A model generated the notes under the pieces. It was given only the letters and a program-made list of their open reading frames with translations, did not search any database and was not told the DNA's origin. A stretch of DNA of 64,000 nucleotides from Tillandsia leiboldiana (taxonomy: Eukaryota > Streptophyta > Magnoliopsida > Poales > Bromeliaceae), in the NCBI GenBank assembly GCA_029204045.2, contig CM055071.1:20415449-20479448 (forward strand), in the 5' to 3' direction. Of the stretch, positions 52,187 to 61,005 are shown one piece after another. Within the stretch, counting starts at the first letter, position 1; each line of letters opens with the position of its first letter. The translations under genes were made by a program, and so were the position numbers.

Positions 52187-53669
52187 TCCTCCCCCACTAA
52201 AAGAAAGTTTCGTCCTCAAAACTAACACAACTCAAACAGGGAGTCTCCAAGCCAAAGGTAGGTATCCATCAACACCGTCTCGAGCTCCCAAGCACTACTC
52301 ACTCCCCGTGATTACTCCTCAACAAAACAATCATCAGTACGGCATGGCCCGGTTGCGCAATTCTATCATCACACGAGCCAGAATTCGCAACGGGCGTCCC
52401 TCGCACTCCAAACACTCACAAATCTCAACTGGAGCGAGTCAATCACGGGCGAGGGGTCCAAAAGCAAAACACCTCTGAGCTGAGACGTGGAAAACCTCAG
52501 GAACTCCAAAAAGCTGGGGACAAGGAAGATTAACCAAATCTACTCGTCCAATCTACACGAAGAACGTCACCACAACCAACAGGAAAGGTAAGGGCCCCAC
52601 CAGCAGGAAAGTCGTCAACCCCAACTCTCTGTTTAGAAAACAGCTGAAATTAACGAAAAGTCCAAAAATTCCGAAAGACCAATGCCTTCGCCCCAATCAA
52701 ACAAGAACAGGTTCGGGCACCGTCTCCATTTCTAGAGCAGTCTTTCGAATCTTTCGTCCTGTTCGAAAATTTCAGTACAAGGCGAGAAAAGGGAGAGAAG
52801 TGTTGAAGCCGTTCCTGCTGTGGCTACAAAACGGAAGCTACAATCTAACCGTGCCCCTAAAAAGAAAACACAACTCTAGTCCTAATCATCACCTACGCTC
52901 AACAGGTAGCACCCAACCCAAAACCGCTGAAGCCACTGCTGCAGAAAGGATGCCACGGTGACCTGAGAAAATGATCTCCTACTGTCCAACTCGCGGGAAG
53001 GTCACGGTTCTCAATCCACAATCAATCGTTGCACGATACCGCACCAACTGGTCCATCCCGTGTGCTCAATCTGAGTCGTGGAGCTGTAACCCAACCGTCA
53101 CCTTTGTCGGTAAAATTCCAAGTCTCAACAGCACTAGACATAATCCATAAGGCTTCCCCAAGTGCACAATACCAACAGGAACCTGTACCTCTAGTGCACG
53201 TGGTAACAACTCTACCTCCAGTCCAGACAGGAAAACTAAAAACACTCTAACTCAAACCTATGAATCGGGGTGGTTCAGACTGCCGGGACTGGCTCCATCG
53301 ATCAATGACGTCCCGAAGCTCAGGTACTATCCACTATCCACCCTGTCTCGGTGCCTCGGCACTGCTCGTCGGCACGGAGGGGGCTGCTCGCTCCATCGGT
53401 GCTACTGGTACAACTGAATATGCCACTGCATAGAAAGAAAGTACAGGAGGACACTCAAGCGGTACTGCAACTAGCTGTACTCTCTGCTCCAACAAGCGCA
53501 TCAAACGTTCCATGGCCTCCTCCTGCCGTCGGACAGCCTCCGACATCTGTGCCATCTGGATCCATAACTCCTGGGTCTCGCTCTGCTCTGATAGCTCTGC
53601 CTCCCGTTGCTCGGGTTACTCATCAAATGCGGGATGTGCCCTCTTCGCTACACGCCGTCTCAGGGGCAT
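52187..53669 (-). pseudogene. Tek4 unit 4c interior (gag/pol scraps)
   Basis: It is collinear with unit 4b. The polypurine tract is at 52187-52198 and the pre-PPT hairpin at 52208-52221, here with one arm mutated to CAAAA. Pol-tail, protease and gag traces sit at the same relative places, with the gag start at 53669 (MPLRRR). There is no open frame of note. The high similarity to 4b supports recent tandem duplication. Confidence 0.8.
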
Positions 53670-53761
53670 CGTAGTCCACTGCACAATAACAAACATCAGG
53701 ACACAACAACCAAACGACCCAATCCAGCGAAAGTCTAAGACATGTCATCCATTCCATAGCA

Positions 53762-53785
53762 TTATGTTGTCTGCAGCCAACATAA
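53762..53785 (-). other. Tek4 unit 4c leader hairpin with CTGCAG loop
   Basis: The stem and loop are identical to Tek3, 160 nt downstream of the PBS (53945-53956). Confidence 0.72.
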
Positions 53786-53944
53786 TTGCTTAGGAGAATA
53801 AACATGCCAATCACTCATCCCATCCCTTGGGAGAGGTATGAAACTCAATCAGGACTCTCGCTAACAGTCACGACTCTCACGTAGTCATCCTACTGTCCAA
53901 CCACAAGCCTAGGGTTTCTAAGTCCACAATGACCTACAATCTAG

Positions 53945-53956
53945 GCTCTGATACCA
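53945..53956 (-). other. Tek4 unit 4c primer-binding site (initiator tRNA-Met)
   Basis: The complement reads TGGTATCAGAGC. The expected LTR 8 bp further on is replaced by Cop3 at 53966. Confidence 0.92.
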
Positions 53957-54192
53957 CTCTAATCTTGTTACGAAATTTGAGTTCGCGTAGTTTCGTGAAA
54001 GGTTCAAGTCTTGAAGATTGAAGGTGAAGAAAGTTGGATCATTTAACTCAATCTCAAGAAAGAAGAATTCAAAAGGATCAGGTATGTTTAACTAAAGATT
54101 ATTGGTGATCCGAATACTTCTTGTAGTGTAGAAACACCTAGAAGAGTTTTCAACTGCATAAAAATCAAAAACTGGTGTTCGGACATGTTCAG

Positions 54193-54487
54193 GATCCGGA
54201 TCAGAGCCAGCGATCCGGATCCCGAAGGTTGTTGTTTCATACATCACTTCAATCCGGATCGCAGCATCTCACGATCCGGATCCCGAACGTTGAGTTTTCT
54301 GAAATGTATGAACGATCCGGATCAGGCATTCCGATCCGGATCCCGAACGTTTGTTTTCGGGAAACCGTCTTTATTGCTACTGCAATCCGGATCGCCCAAA
54401 TCCGATCCGGATCGCCGTCCGTCAAAATTCCAGAAATGTTAGGTTTTTGATTCTTATCTCCTTCCAAATGTTTCTAACCTATAAATA
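54193..54487 (+). promoter_or_regulatory. Cop3 LTR promoter: palindrome pairs and TATA box
   Basis: Palindromes start at 54193, 54212, 54251, 54273, 54314, 54333, 54384 and 54404. Spacing within pairs is 19, 22, 19 and 20 bp. The last ends 66 bp before TATAAATA (54480). The element-sense order (array, TATA, GTGGATTCG array) is the same in Cop1 and Cop2. Confidence 0.7.
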
Positions 54488-54766
54488 GACCCTATGACTC
54501 TTTTTCTAGGGTTAATCCAGATAGCCGTCATATTCATATATCATCTTATACGGCTCTAGATCCACATATAGAGAAGAAAGGAAATCATTAGAGAATACTC
54601 TATGTTTCTTTATCTATATTGATTAGTTGGATTCTAGGTTTTCATACTCACATCTTGAGTTGAATCAAACTAATGAATACTTAGATGGTATTTCCGATCT
54701 ATCTTTGATCTAAGTATTCGGCGGATCATCACCACCCAAAAAACAACGATTTCCCCAAAATCGGCG

Positions 54767-54960
54767 CATGGATTCGCGTGTCCTTGTGGATTCAAGGTTC
54801 AACCGCTCTCGTGGATTCGGAGCGAGGCACGTTCGTGGATTCGAAGGGTGCTATTGGGTGCAGACCGTGGATTCGGTCGGACGTCGTGGATTCGGTCGGA
54901 CGTCGTGGATTCGACGTTGGACGCTGTGGATTCGGCGTTGGGCGCAGATCGTGGATTCGA
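54767..54960 (+). repeat. GTGGATTCG repeat array in Cop3 LTR leader
   Basis: About nine GTGGATTC units lie 280-480 bp after the TATA box, presumably in the transcribed leader. They are equivalent to 7800-7972 and 10685-10859. Short frames over this array are repeat-driven and not genes. Confidence 0.8.
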
Positions 54961-55263
54961 GAAGCGTCGCGGAGCGAGCGGAGAAGATCTTCTAGGAGCG
55001 TATGGAAAAGGTTGAGTCGTAAGTGTGTACGGTAAATCACCTTGTACGTGTTTTAATTCTAGTGGATTTCTGCCGTGTTATCGGTCCCGTGGTTTTTTAC
55101 TCCGGTGATGGAGTTTTCCACGTAAAAATCTTGCGTGTTATTTTTATTTCCGCATTGGGTTTTTATCACAACGATTTTTGAGTGTTTATACGTTTACACC
55201 TATTCACCCCCCTCTAGGTGTTTTTTCCCCTATTTAGATCTACATTACATATAACCCAACAAG

Positions 55264-55275
55264 TGGTATCAGAGC
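55264..55275 (+). other. Cop3 primer-binding site (initiator tRNA-Met)
   Basis: TGGTATCAGAGC starts 2 bp after the LTR end. Confidence 0.94.
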
Positions 55276-55294
55276 GGGAATAGGGTTGTAAACA

Positions 55295-57316
55295 ATGGTT
55301 GAAGGTGGAAACATCAATCGACCCCCTTTCTTTGATGGAACAAATTATGCGTACTGGAAAGTACGAATGAAAGCCTTTTTAATTTCCATCGACGAAAGGG
55401 TGTGGCAATCAATTGAATTAGGATGGTCTAATCCAACTGAAACTATCTCTGATGTTCGCACCTTAAAACCTAGGTCGAAATGGACCAAGGAAGAGTTAGA
55501 TTCATCTTCTTACAATGGCAAGGGAATTAATGCTATTTTTAATGCCTTATCTCAAACTGAATTCTCTCGCGTCTCGGCATGTGAGACTGCGAAAGAAATC
55601 TGGGATGTTCTTCAGGTTACACATGAGGCAACTAACCTCGTGAAGATTCAGAAACTGCAAATGCTTACGAGCAAGTTTGACTCTATCTTGATGGCAGAAA
55701 ATGAATCTTTCACGGACTACTATACACGATTGCAAGACATCGTAAACTCATGTGCTAACCTGGGAGAGAAGATTCCAGAATTTAAGATTGTAAGAAAGAT
55801 CTTAAGAACTCTTCCTGAACGATTTCGCCCAAAGGTTACAGCCATTGAAACTATTAAACACCCGGACGAAATACGTGTAGAAAAATTGGTTGGTTCATTA
55901 CAAACTTATGAAATGACATTTACTACTAACAATTCTTCTGGAAAAGCATCCTCTTCTAAGTCTTCAGGTTATGCGTTGAAAACAACTAAGGAAGAAGACG
56001 CGGATACATCCTCCTCAGACGATGACGAGAACCTTTCTATGGAGGAATTTGAGAAGCAGCTCGCTCTCTTGACAAGAAAGTTTCGCCGCAACTTTCGAAG
56101 GGGTAATTCAAGTAAATCTCCATCCTTCGGAAAGTCGAACAAAGGCAAGGGTACTTCAAGTTACAAGTCAAGAAAGCAAGAGAACTTCTCAAAGGATAAG
56201 AAAAGTTCAGAGGGACAACTACAATGCTTCAAATGTCGAGGCTATGGCCACATTGCAACGGAGTGTCCCAACAAGTATCCGACAAAGAAGAAGGCGATGC
56301 AAGTCGTCACTTGGGATGACAACTCAACGTCAAATGAGTCGTCTTCAAGTGATGAAGAAAAGAGCTCCACGGCATTCCACGCATCCATATCTTCACCCTT
56401 CATGTGCTTTATGGCAAGTACATCCGAGTCGTTGTCCAACTCCACTGTTGAAAAGATTGCAACGGACAACGAATCGGATGATTCGGAAGGTGAAGATTTT
56501 GCTTTAGCCTATCACAGACCTTTACGGGATTCAAAGAAACCGGCTAAGCAAAACAAGGGGTTGAGAGGGAGATTGCAGGATCTCGAAGAAGAAGTAAAAA
56601 GGGTAACTTCTCTCTCGACCGATCTTGAAGTGGAAAGGGATAATCTGATAAAAGCAAATATTTCCCTTCAAGAATCCAATGAGCAACTCGAGAAGAATTA
56701 TATAGATATGGTGAACAAAGCGAACTACTTCTTGAAGCTCTACGGCGAGGCCCGACGGGAAAAATTGGAAATGACAGAGACCATTTGCCAACTCAAGGAT
56801 GACTTACAGCAATTTTCTTTTGGAAGGAGTAAGTTGGATAAACTTCTTGGTCTTGGTCAAACAAACAAGTTCGGCCTCGGATACAATCGAACTGAAGACA
56901 ATTTTAGTTCGGTTGGGACAGTCTTTGTGCCTCAGTCGGTATCTCCTCCTCCGACACCGGAATTCACGACAACCGACGACAACAAGCTTACTTCATCCTC
57001 TTCGGAATCGTCAAGCACAAAGGTATTTTTTCGTTGTAATTTTGCAGGGCACATTGAAAGAAATTGCAAGATTGGAGCTCAAAGATCAAATCAACCACAT
57101 CTTGCAACTGCTACCAATAAGTTCACTCCCCGGAATTCAAAGAAGGATTTTTCAAAAGAAAAGAACGTTGGTAGTACTCCAAACAAGACGTTGACAAAAG
57201 AAAAAGATCAATCAGACAAAACGTCTTCATCAAGGAAAATTTCTCAACCATTGCCGACATACTCCAAAACTCAAAAGGTTTGGGTATGCAAAGGTGAAAT
57301 CCTTCCTTGTCTTTAA
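55295..57316 (+). CDS. Cop3 gag protein (copia, Sirevirus-like), 673 codons
   Basis: The intact frame starts 19 bp after the PBS at MVEGGNIN, the start shared with Cop2. Domains in order are an N-terminal gag segment (FFDGTNYAYWKVRMKAFL), a UBN2/Retrotran_gag_2 capsid-like region to about residue 210, an acidic serine-rich stretch, and a basic region. Then come a CX2CX4HX4C zinc knuckle at residues 311-324 (CFKCRGYGHIATEC), a predicted coiled coil at about 410-505 with leucine heptads, and a second knuckle at 578-591 whose first Cys is replaced by Phe. It would assemble particles and package RNA in the cytoplasm. The TAA at 57314-57316 may be the natural gag end or a mutation in a gag-pol fusion; the gap hides which. 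Confidence 0.9.
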   Translation: MVEGGNINRPPFFDGTNYAYWKVRMKAFLISIDERVWQSIELGWSNPTETISDVRTLKPRSKWTKEELDSSSYNGKGINAIFNALSQTEFSRVSACETAKEIWDVLQVTHEATNLVKIQKLQMLTSKFDSILMAENESFTDYYTRLQDIVNSCANLGEKIPEFKIVRKILRTLPERFRPKVTAIETIKHPDEIRVEKLVGSLQTYEMTFTTNNSSGKASSSKSSGYALKTTKEEDADTSSSDDDENLSMEEFEKQLALLTRKFRRNFRRGNSSKSPSFGKSNKGKGTSSYKSRKQENFSKDKKSSEGQLQCFKCRGYGHIATECPNKYPTKKKAMQVVTWDDNSTSNESSSSDEEKSSTAFHASISSPFMCFMASTSESLSNSTVEKIATDNESDDSEGEDFALAYHRPLRDSKKPAKQNKGLRGRLQDLEEEVKRVTSLSTDLEVERDNLIKANISLQESNEQLEKNYIDMVNKANYFLKLYGEARREKLEMTETICQLKDDLQQFSFGRSKLDKLLGLGQTNKFGLGYNRTEDNFSSVGTVFVPQSVSPPPTPEFTTTDDNKLTSSSSESSSTKVFFRCNFAGHIERNCKIGAQRSNQPHLATATNKFTPRNSKKDFSKEKNVGSTPNKTLTKEKDQSDKTSSSRKISQPLPTYSKTQKVWVCKGEILPCL

Positions 57317-57382
57317 TCGTTCTACGATTAAATGTTGTGTAGTTTATGTAGACTATTTTTTTTCTTTTGCCCGACCCGTCAA

Positions 57383-57482
57383 NNNNNNNNNNNNNNNNNN
57401 NNNNNNNNNNNNNNNNNNNNNNNNNNNNNNNNNNNNNNNNNNNNNNNNNNNNNNNNNNNNNNNNNNNNNNNNNNNNNNNNNN
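57383..57482. other. Assembly gap (100 N)
   Basis: Exactly 100 unknown bases, a conventional size for a gap of unknown length. It hides Cop3 pol and 3' LTR and the start of Tek6. Confidence 0.97.
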
Positions 57483-59482
57483 TGTTAGATTTAGAGAGGA
57501 TGTTCTCGCGTTGTTATCATGATCATGTTGATGTATGCTTCCTATCTGTGTTAACTTAAGTACCACTATTGGAACTTGACCTAGCACCCTGTCATATGTT
57601 GCATGTGTAAATAGACCAGTAGAAAACCCTCACTTGGGCTAGGTTTATTTATGCTTTAGGCATCCACACTTCTTATTCTATTCCTAGACATAGTGTTATC
57701 CTCGCCGGGTAGTGGGCCGAGGGGTCGGGATTCTCTCTTAGTGTGGGATGCATGTTACACTCGTGCTTGGGGGCAGAGTGGAGTGGTAGATGTAGCTGGT
57801 CTTTTATCTGTGACGGGAACCGTTTGGGTGAACGGTGGTCCCGGGATGTCTTGTTTCTCTGATTTATGTGTTGCCACTGTGTTAGTGGCAATAGTATACT
57901 AGTGATAGCAGGACCTTGAACCCAGAGCCTTTTGGACACACACATGATTTTAGTCAACCAATGTTTTCTCCCAATATCGAACTGTCGCCGGAGTCTGTTC
58001 TGTCTGATTGGACGAAGGCATTAGCCCTTCGGGGTTTGGGTATAAAAAATTATTTTCTAACTGTTTTTCTTAAAAAAACTAAAAATCATTAAAAATGAGT
58101 TTTTCCTTAAATCAAGATGGCTTTTCAAAATGGAACTACTTTTAGTCTCACCACCGCGGGGGTTTGAGTGAAAAATGATATCCAGTAAGAAATGTCATAT
58201 TTTTCTTGTAAACTTCCCCACTCGAGAGGATTCGAGTGGTCTGGGTTCTAAGGGCTGCTTTTTCTTTGGGTCGAGAACAACGAAAGGCTATGCCTAGAGC
58301 ATGTTCTTGTTTGATTTGGGTTGTGGGTTCTAGTCTTTCGGGGTTCCCGACCCTTCAGTGTTGTGGCTTTGTGTGTACCCAGCTAGTGAGTTTACATGTG
58401 GAGTTGATGTTCTTTTGGGGAGCCGTTGGGTTGACAGCGGTCCGACTGTTCGAGTGGTTCCTGTTAGTGAGTTAGAGATGTGATTTGGATACTGTCTATC
58501 TTGTTGATCGTGGATTTGGGACTATAGCTTGCATGAGCCATATTTGAGCTGACAGAGATGCGCAGATACTTTCCTCGGTGGGGTCGCGCCCCCTCGAGTG
58601 CCACTCCGGAGCTGGGCCTGTACTTTGCTATCGCGACTTGTCGACGCAGTCCTTCTGGCTGGGCCAGTTTTGGCAATCACAGGACACCCTACGTAAGTCC
58701 GGTCCCCCCCCAGGGATGTAACGACCGTAGGTGGGCGCAGGTTTGACTGGACCCTATGTGGCAGTCAGTATTGATTGGGTGATTATATTTGAGAGATAGT
58801 AGGTGCATCATGTTCCATCTGTTCCACTTCTGAGCATTTAGATAGAGTCATAGTAGCTGTAAGTTATTTTCCAGCTCTTTCCTTTCAGTACTGCATTTGT
58901 TACTTTATGCCTCTAGTAGACTTAGTGGGCAGACCGTCGGGTTTGGTTGCGTTACCCACTGAGAACTACAGTGGGATGTGGTTCTCACACCGCTGTGGTG
59001 TATTTTTCCCCAGGGACCTACTTTCCTGTTGCTCATCGAGGCGAGGGGAGTCGCGAGCTAGATCCCTACCTGTCCTTGGAGAGTAGCAGTAGCGGTACCC
59101 CTTCATTGGAGATCTATTAGTACAGTCAGCATTTGGTTTATTTGTTTTTACTTTGAGAGACATTTGTATTGTGAGGATCTGACTTGTACTGAGAGCCTGT
59201 ACACTGATGTATATTGGGTTTACCTCCCTGTTTAGTTTTGGTTATTGTATTTTGAGGATATTGTATTTGATCGTATTTGGGAGATGGATATTGTATCTTT
59301 ATTTTCAGTTGTACAGTGATGGGATTTTAGTCTTTCAGTAGTTTACTTTTCATCTCTGATATCTGTATTGCTATAGTATCATTCTTTTTGCAGGTTAGAC
59401 GCTTCATCTACACGGGGTTTTCCGTATGGGCGGCGGATCTGTTGGCGGGCCCGGGTCACAATTTTGATCCCGGGGCGTGACA
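57483..59482 (+). repeat. Tek6: plus-strand LTR of the Tek4 type, left end in the gap
   Basis: It is the reverse complement of Tek4 LTR sequence: the segment around 57570-57680 matches 35820-35930, and the end CCCGGGGCGTGACA (59482) matches the complement of 34600. The conserved block is at 58579-58612. After it comes CATGCAGTACTAGG with no PBS, so this is either a solo LTR or the 3' LTR of an element in the gap. About 2.0 kb of a 3.2-kb LTR is visible, without recognisable genes. Confidence 0.85.
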
Positions 59483-60617
59483 CATGCAGTACTAGGAGTA
59501 AACTAAAAATAATTTGGTGTTCCGATAAATTTTTTGTAATTTCCTAGGCAACTATAAGATTTATCAACTGTAAAAATAGACATACTAGACATGATCAACA
59601 TGCATACAGAAGCATTAGAGGGCATTCCATACAGTTTGGAATTGTTTCCAACCCACCTAGAATGCTTTCCGTAGGCAAATGCCGAAGTCGGGGGAAGCGC
59701 CGAACCCACAATCTGCCGAAACTGCGAAACTGCACCCCGCGCGCGCACTCTATCGAGTGTCTCGGAAAATCCCCTGAAGCTCACAGCAGCCTCCCAAGTC
59801 CCTCAGCAAGGTCCCTGCGTGCTCCGGCCAACTTCGCTGCAGCCCACAGCACGCACGCATGCACCCTCGTCGGCTCCGTGCAGTGCAACTCCGAAAACCT
59901 GCAGCCCATGCAGCACAAGCTGCTCCTCATGGCGAAGGGAAAAAAAGAGGGAAGGAAAGCAACAAAATCCAAGCTCAAAATCCTACTCAAAATCCAGAGA
60001 AGAAACAAAAAATCCAAAGCTTGGAGAAGCATCAAACTCACCTTGGATGCTGCCAGCCCGCGCGCTGCGCAACTCCGCTCAAACTCCTCTCAGCAAGACA
60101 AGCCTTCCACTTGATCTATCTTCCCTTCTCTTCTCTTCCTCTTCTCTTCCCTCTGGTTGTAATGGAGTAGAGGAGTGGTAGCTGGCCTATTTAACGAAGG
60201 TGGCGAGGTGTGATGACGGTGCAGGGGGTAGATGGGAAGTGAAAAGACGCAAAAGCCCTCACTCAAAATAAGAAATCTCCAAAATCCCAACATCCTGGAG
60301 GCTGGGGTACCGGTACCCACCCTTCAGTACCGGTACCCACCACCCAGTTCCGGAACACAAGGCCCGGTTCCGAAACCAAACCTTCAGTTCTGGAACACAA
60401 TGCCCAGTTCCAGAACTCCAAGCCTCCCAGGCTGATCCGCAGGCTGAAGCTCCTAATGTCGATGCCGCCAACTCACTTTTCACCCCGGAGGCTCCCGCAT
60501 CGATCCGAAACCTCCCGAACTCCACTGTAATCATAAAATACACATGTCTCAAGTGGTATCCACCCACCATGCTCATATGCAGAGTCGGTGCTCTACACCT
60601 AACCCCGGTACTCTACA
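59483..60617 (-). repeat. Tek7 3' LTR, U3 and promoter part
   Basis: It ends CTCTACA before the polypurine tract, so it starts TGTAGAG in element sense. It carries a TATA-like box (complement CCTATTTAA at 60186-60194) and an exactly 20-bp-phased palindrome array (60307-60416). The transcribed part runs left into 59483-60160. Open frames here (up to 150 codons) show no domain and are not called. Confidence 0.8.
60186..60416 (-). promoter_or_regulatory. Tek7 LTR promoter: 20-bp-phased palindrome array and TATA-like box
   Basis: Six 10-bp palindromes or near-palindromes start at 60307, 60327, 60347, 60367, 60387 and 60407: GTACCGGTAC twice, then GTTCCGGAAC, GTTCCGAAAC, GTTCTGGAAC and GTTCCAGAAC. 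The period is exactly 20 bp, about two helical turns, while the spacer sequence varies. The array lies about 115-230 bp upstream of the TATA-like box on the minus strand. A protein-binding role is inferred. Confidence 0.7.
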
Positions 60618-60651
60618 TCCTCCCCTCCTTAAGAGGGTTTCGTCCTCGAAA
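60618..60651 (-). other. Tek7 polypurine tract and pre-PPT hairpin
   Basis: The minus strand reads AGGAGGGGAGGA at 60618-60629 beside the LTR. TTTCG / AGGA / CGAAA is at 60638-60651. Confidence 0.88.
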
Positions 60652-60669
60652 CCAAATAGAATCAAAATC

Positions 60670-61005
60670 TCAGGAGGGTGTCTCAAATAAATGGGGACAA
60701 GAAATCCTCAACTCATCTTCAGGCTCCCAGCTGGCCTATCGCTCATCATGATGGCTCCATAGGACCTTCACAAAAGGTATGACCCAATTGCGCAATTCCT
60801 TTGTTTCCCGGGCAAGAATTCGCATCGGTCGCTCCTGATAGCTCAAATCCTCGTCCAACTCTAAGGAAGTGAAGTCCAAAACATGCGAGGGATCAAAAAC
60901 ATACTTCCTCAGGATGGATACGTGAAATACATCATGGGTGCCTGCCAAACATGGCGGTAGCGCAACTCGGTAAGCAACTGGTCCAATGCGCTCTAACACC
61001 TCAAA
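60670..61005 (-). pseudogene. Tek7 pol C-terminus (integrase GPY/F module and chromodomain)
   Basis: Minus-strand residues from FEVLERIGPVAYRVALPP through DVFHVSILRKYV and DPSHVLDF to the chromodomain (RPMRILARETKELRNWVIPFVKVLW) are collinear with the last part of Tek3 pol. A TAG at about 60736 replaces a Glu codon in the middle of the chromodomain; after it the frame continues (ASWEPEDELR, PHLFET) to a TGA at 60670-60672. At 61005 the frame meets the Tek8 LTR. The chromodomain normally tethers integration complexes to chromatin. Confidence 0.9.

Larger units (their letters stand above)
33467..53965 (-). mobile_element. Tek4: tandem array of a non-autonomous chromovirus derivative
   Basis: Three interiors lie in the same orientation: 4a (33467-34599, cut by Tek2), 4b (47148-48925) and 4c (52187-53965). 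They alternate with single LTRs: one at 34600-47147 (3224 bp once Tek5 and its target duplication are removed) and one at 48926-52186 (3261 bp). Each interior ends in a PBS complement followed by an LTR, and that LTR ends in a polypurine tract followed by the next interior. Neighbouring units thus share one LTR, the product expected from unequal recombination between LTRs. The 4c 5' LTR is displaced by Cop3. The interiors are only about 1.78 kb and code for nothing. Confidence 0.9.
53966..55261 (+). repeat. Cop3 5' LTR, complete (1296 bp)
   Basis: It runs from TGTTACGAAATTTG to ATAACCCAACA. Four pairs of GATCCGGATC-type palindromes lie at 54193-54413, TATAAATA at 54480-54487 and GTGGATTCG-type repeats at 54767-54960. 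Confidence 0.93.
53966..57382 (+). mobile_element. Cop3: Ty1/copia element (Sirevirus-like), cut by the assembly gap
   Basis: This is a plus-strand element with a complete 5' LTR (53966-55261), PBS (55264-55275) and a long gag frame (55295-57316), running into the N gap at 57383. It inserted one base inside the Tek4 LTR edge, just after the 4c PBS; AATCT (53961-53965) is the expected target duplication. Pol and the 3' LTR would lie in the gap or are missing. It is the source for recognising Cop1 and Cop2. Confidence 0.9.
59483..61005 (-). mobile_element. Tek7: chromovirus remnant (3' LTR and pol end)
   Basis: This minus-strand element has an LTR part (59483-60617), polypurine tract (60618-60629), pre-PPT hairpin (60638-60651) and 336 bp of pol. 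Tek8 interrupts it at 61006, and Tek6 or the gap truncates its LTR at the left. The rest may continue beyond the window, to the right of Tek8. Confidence 0.85.

Noticed and set aside
59662..60181. Plus-strand frames of 103-150 codons as a possible host gene
   Set aside because: They overlap in three frames within the presumed transcribed part of the Tek7 LTR, on the opposite strand, with low-complexity basic and serine-rich translation and no domain.
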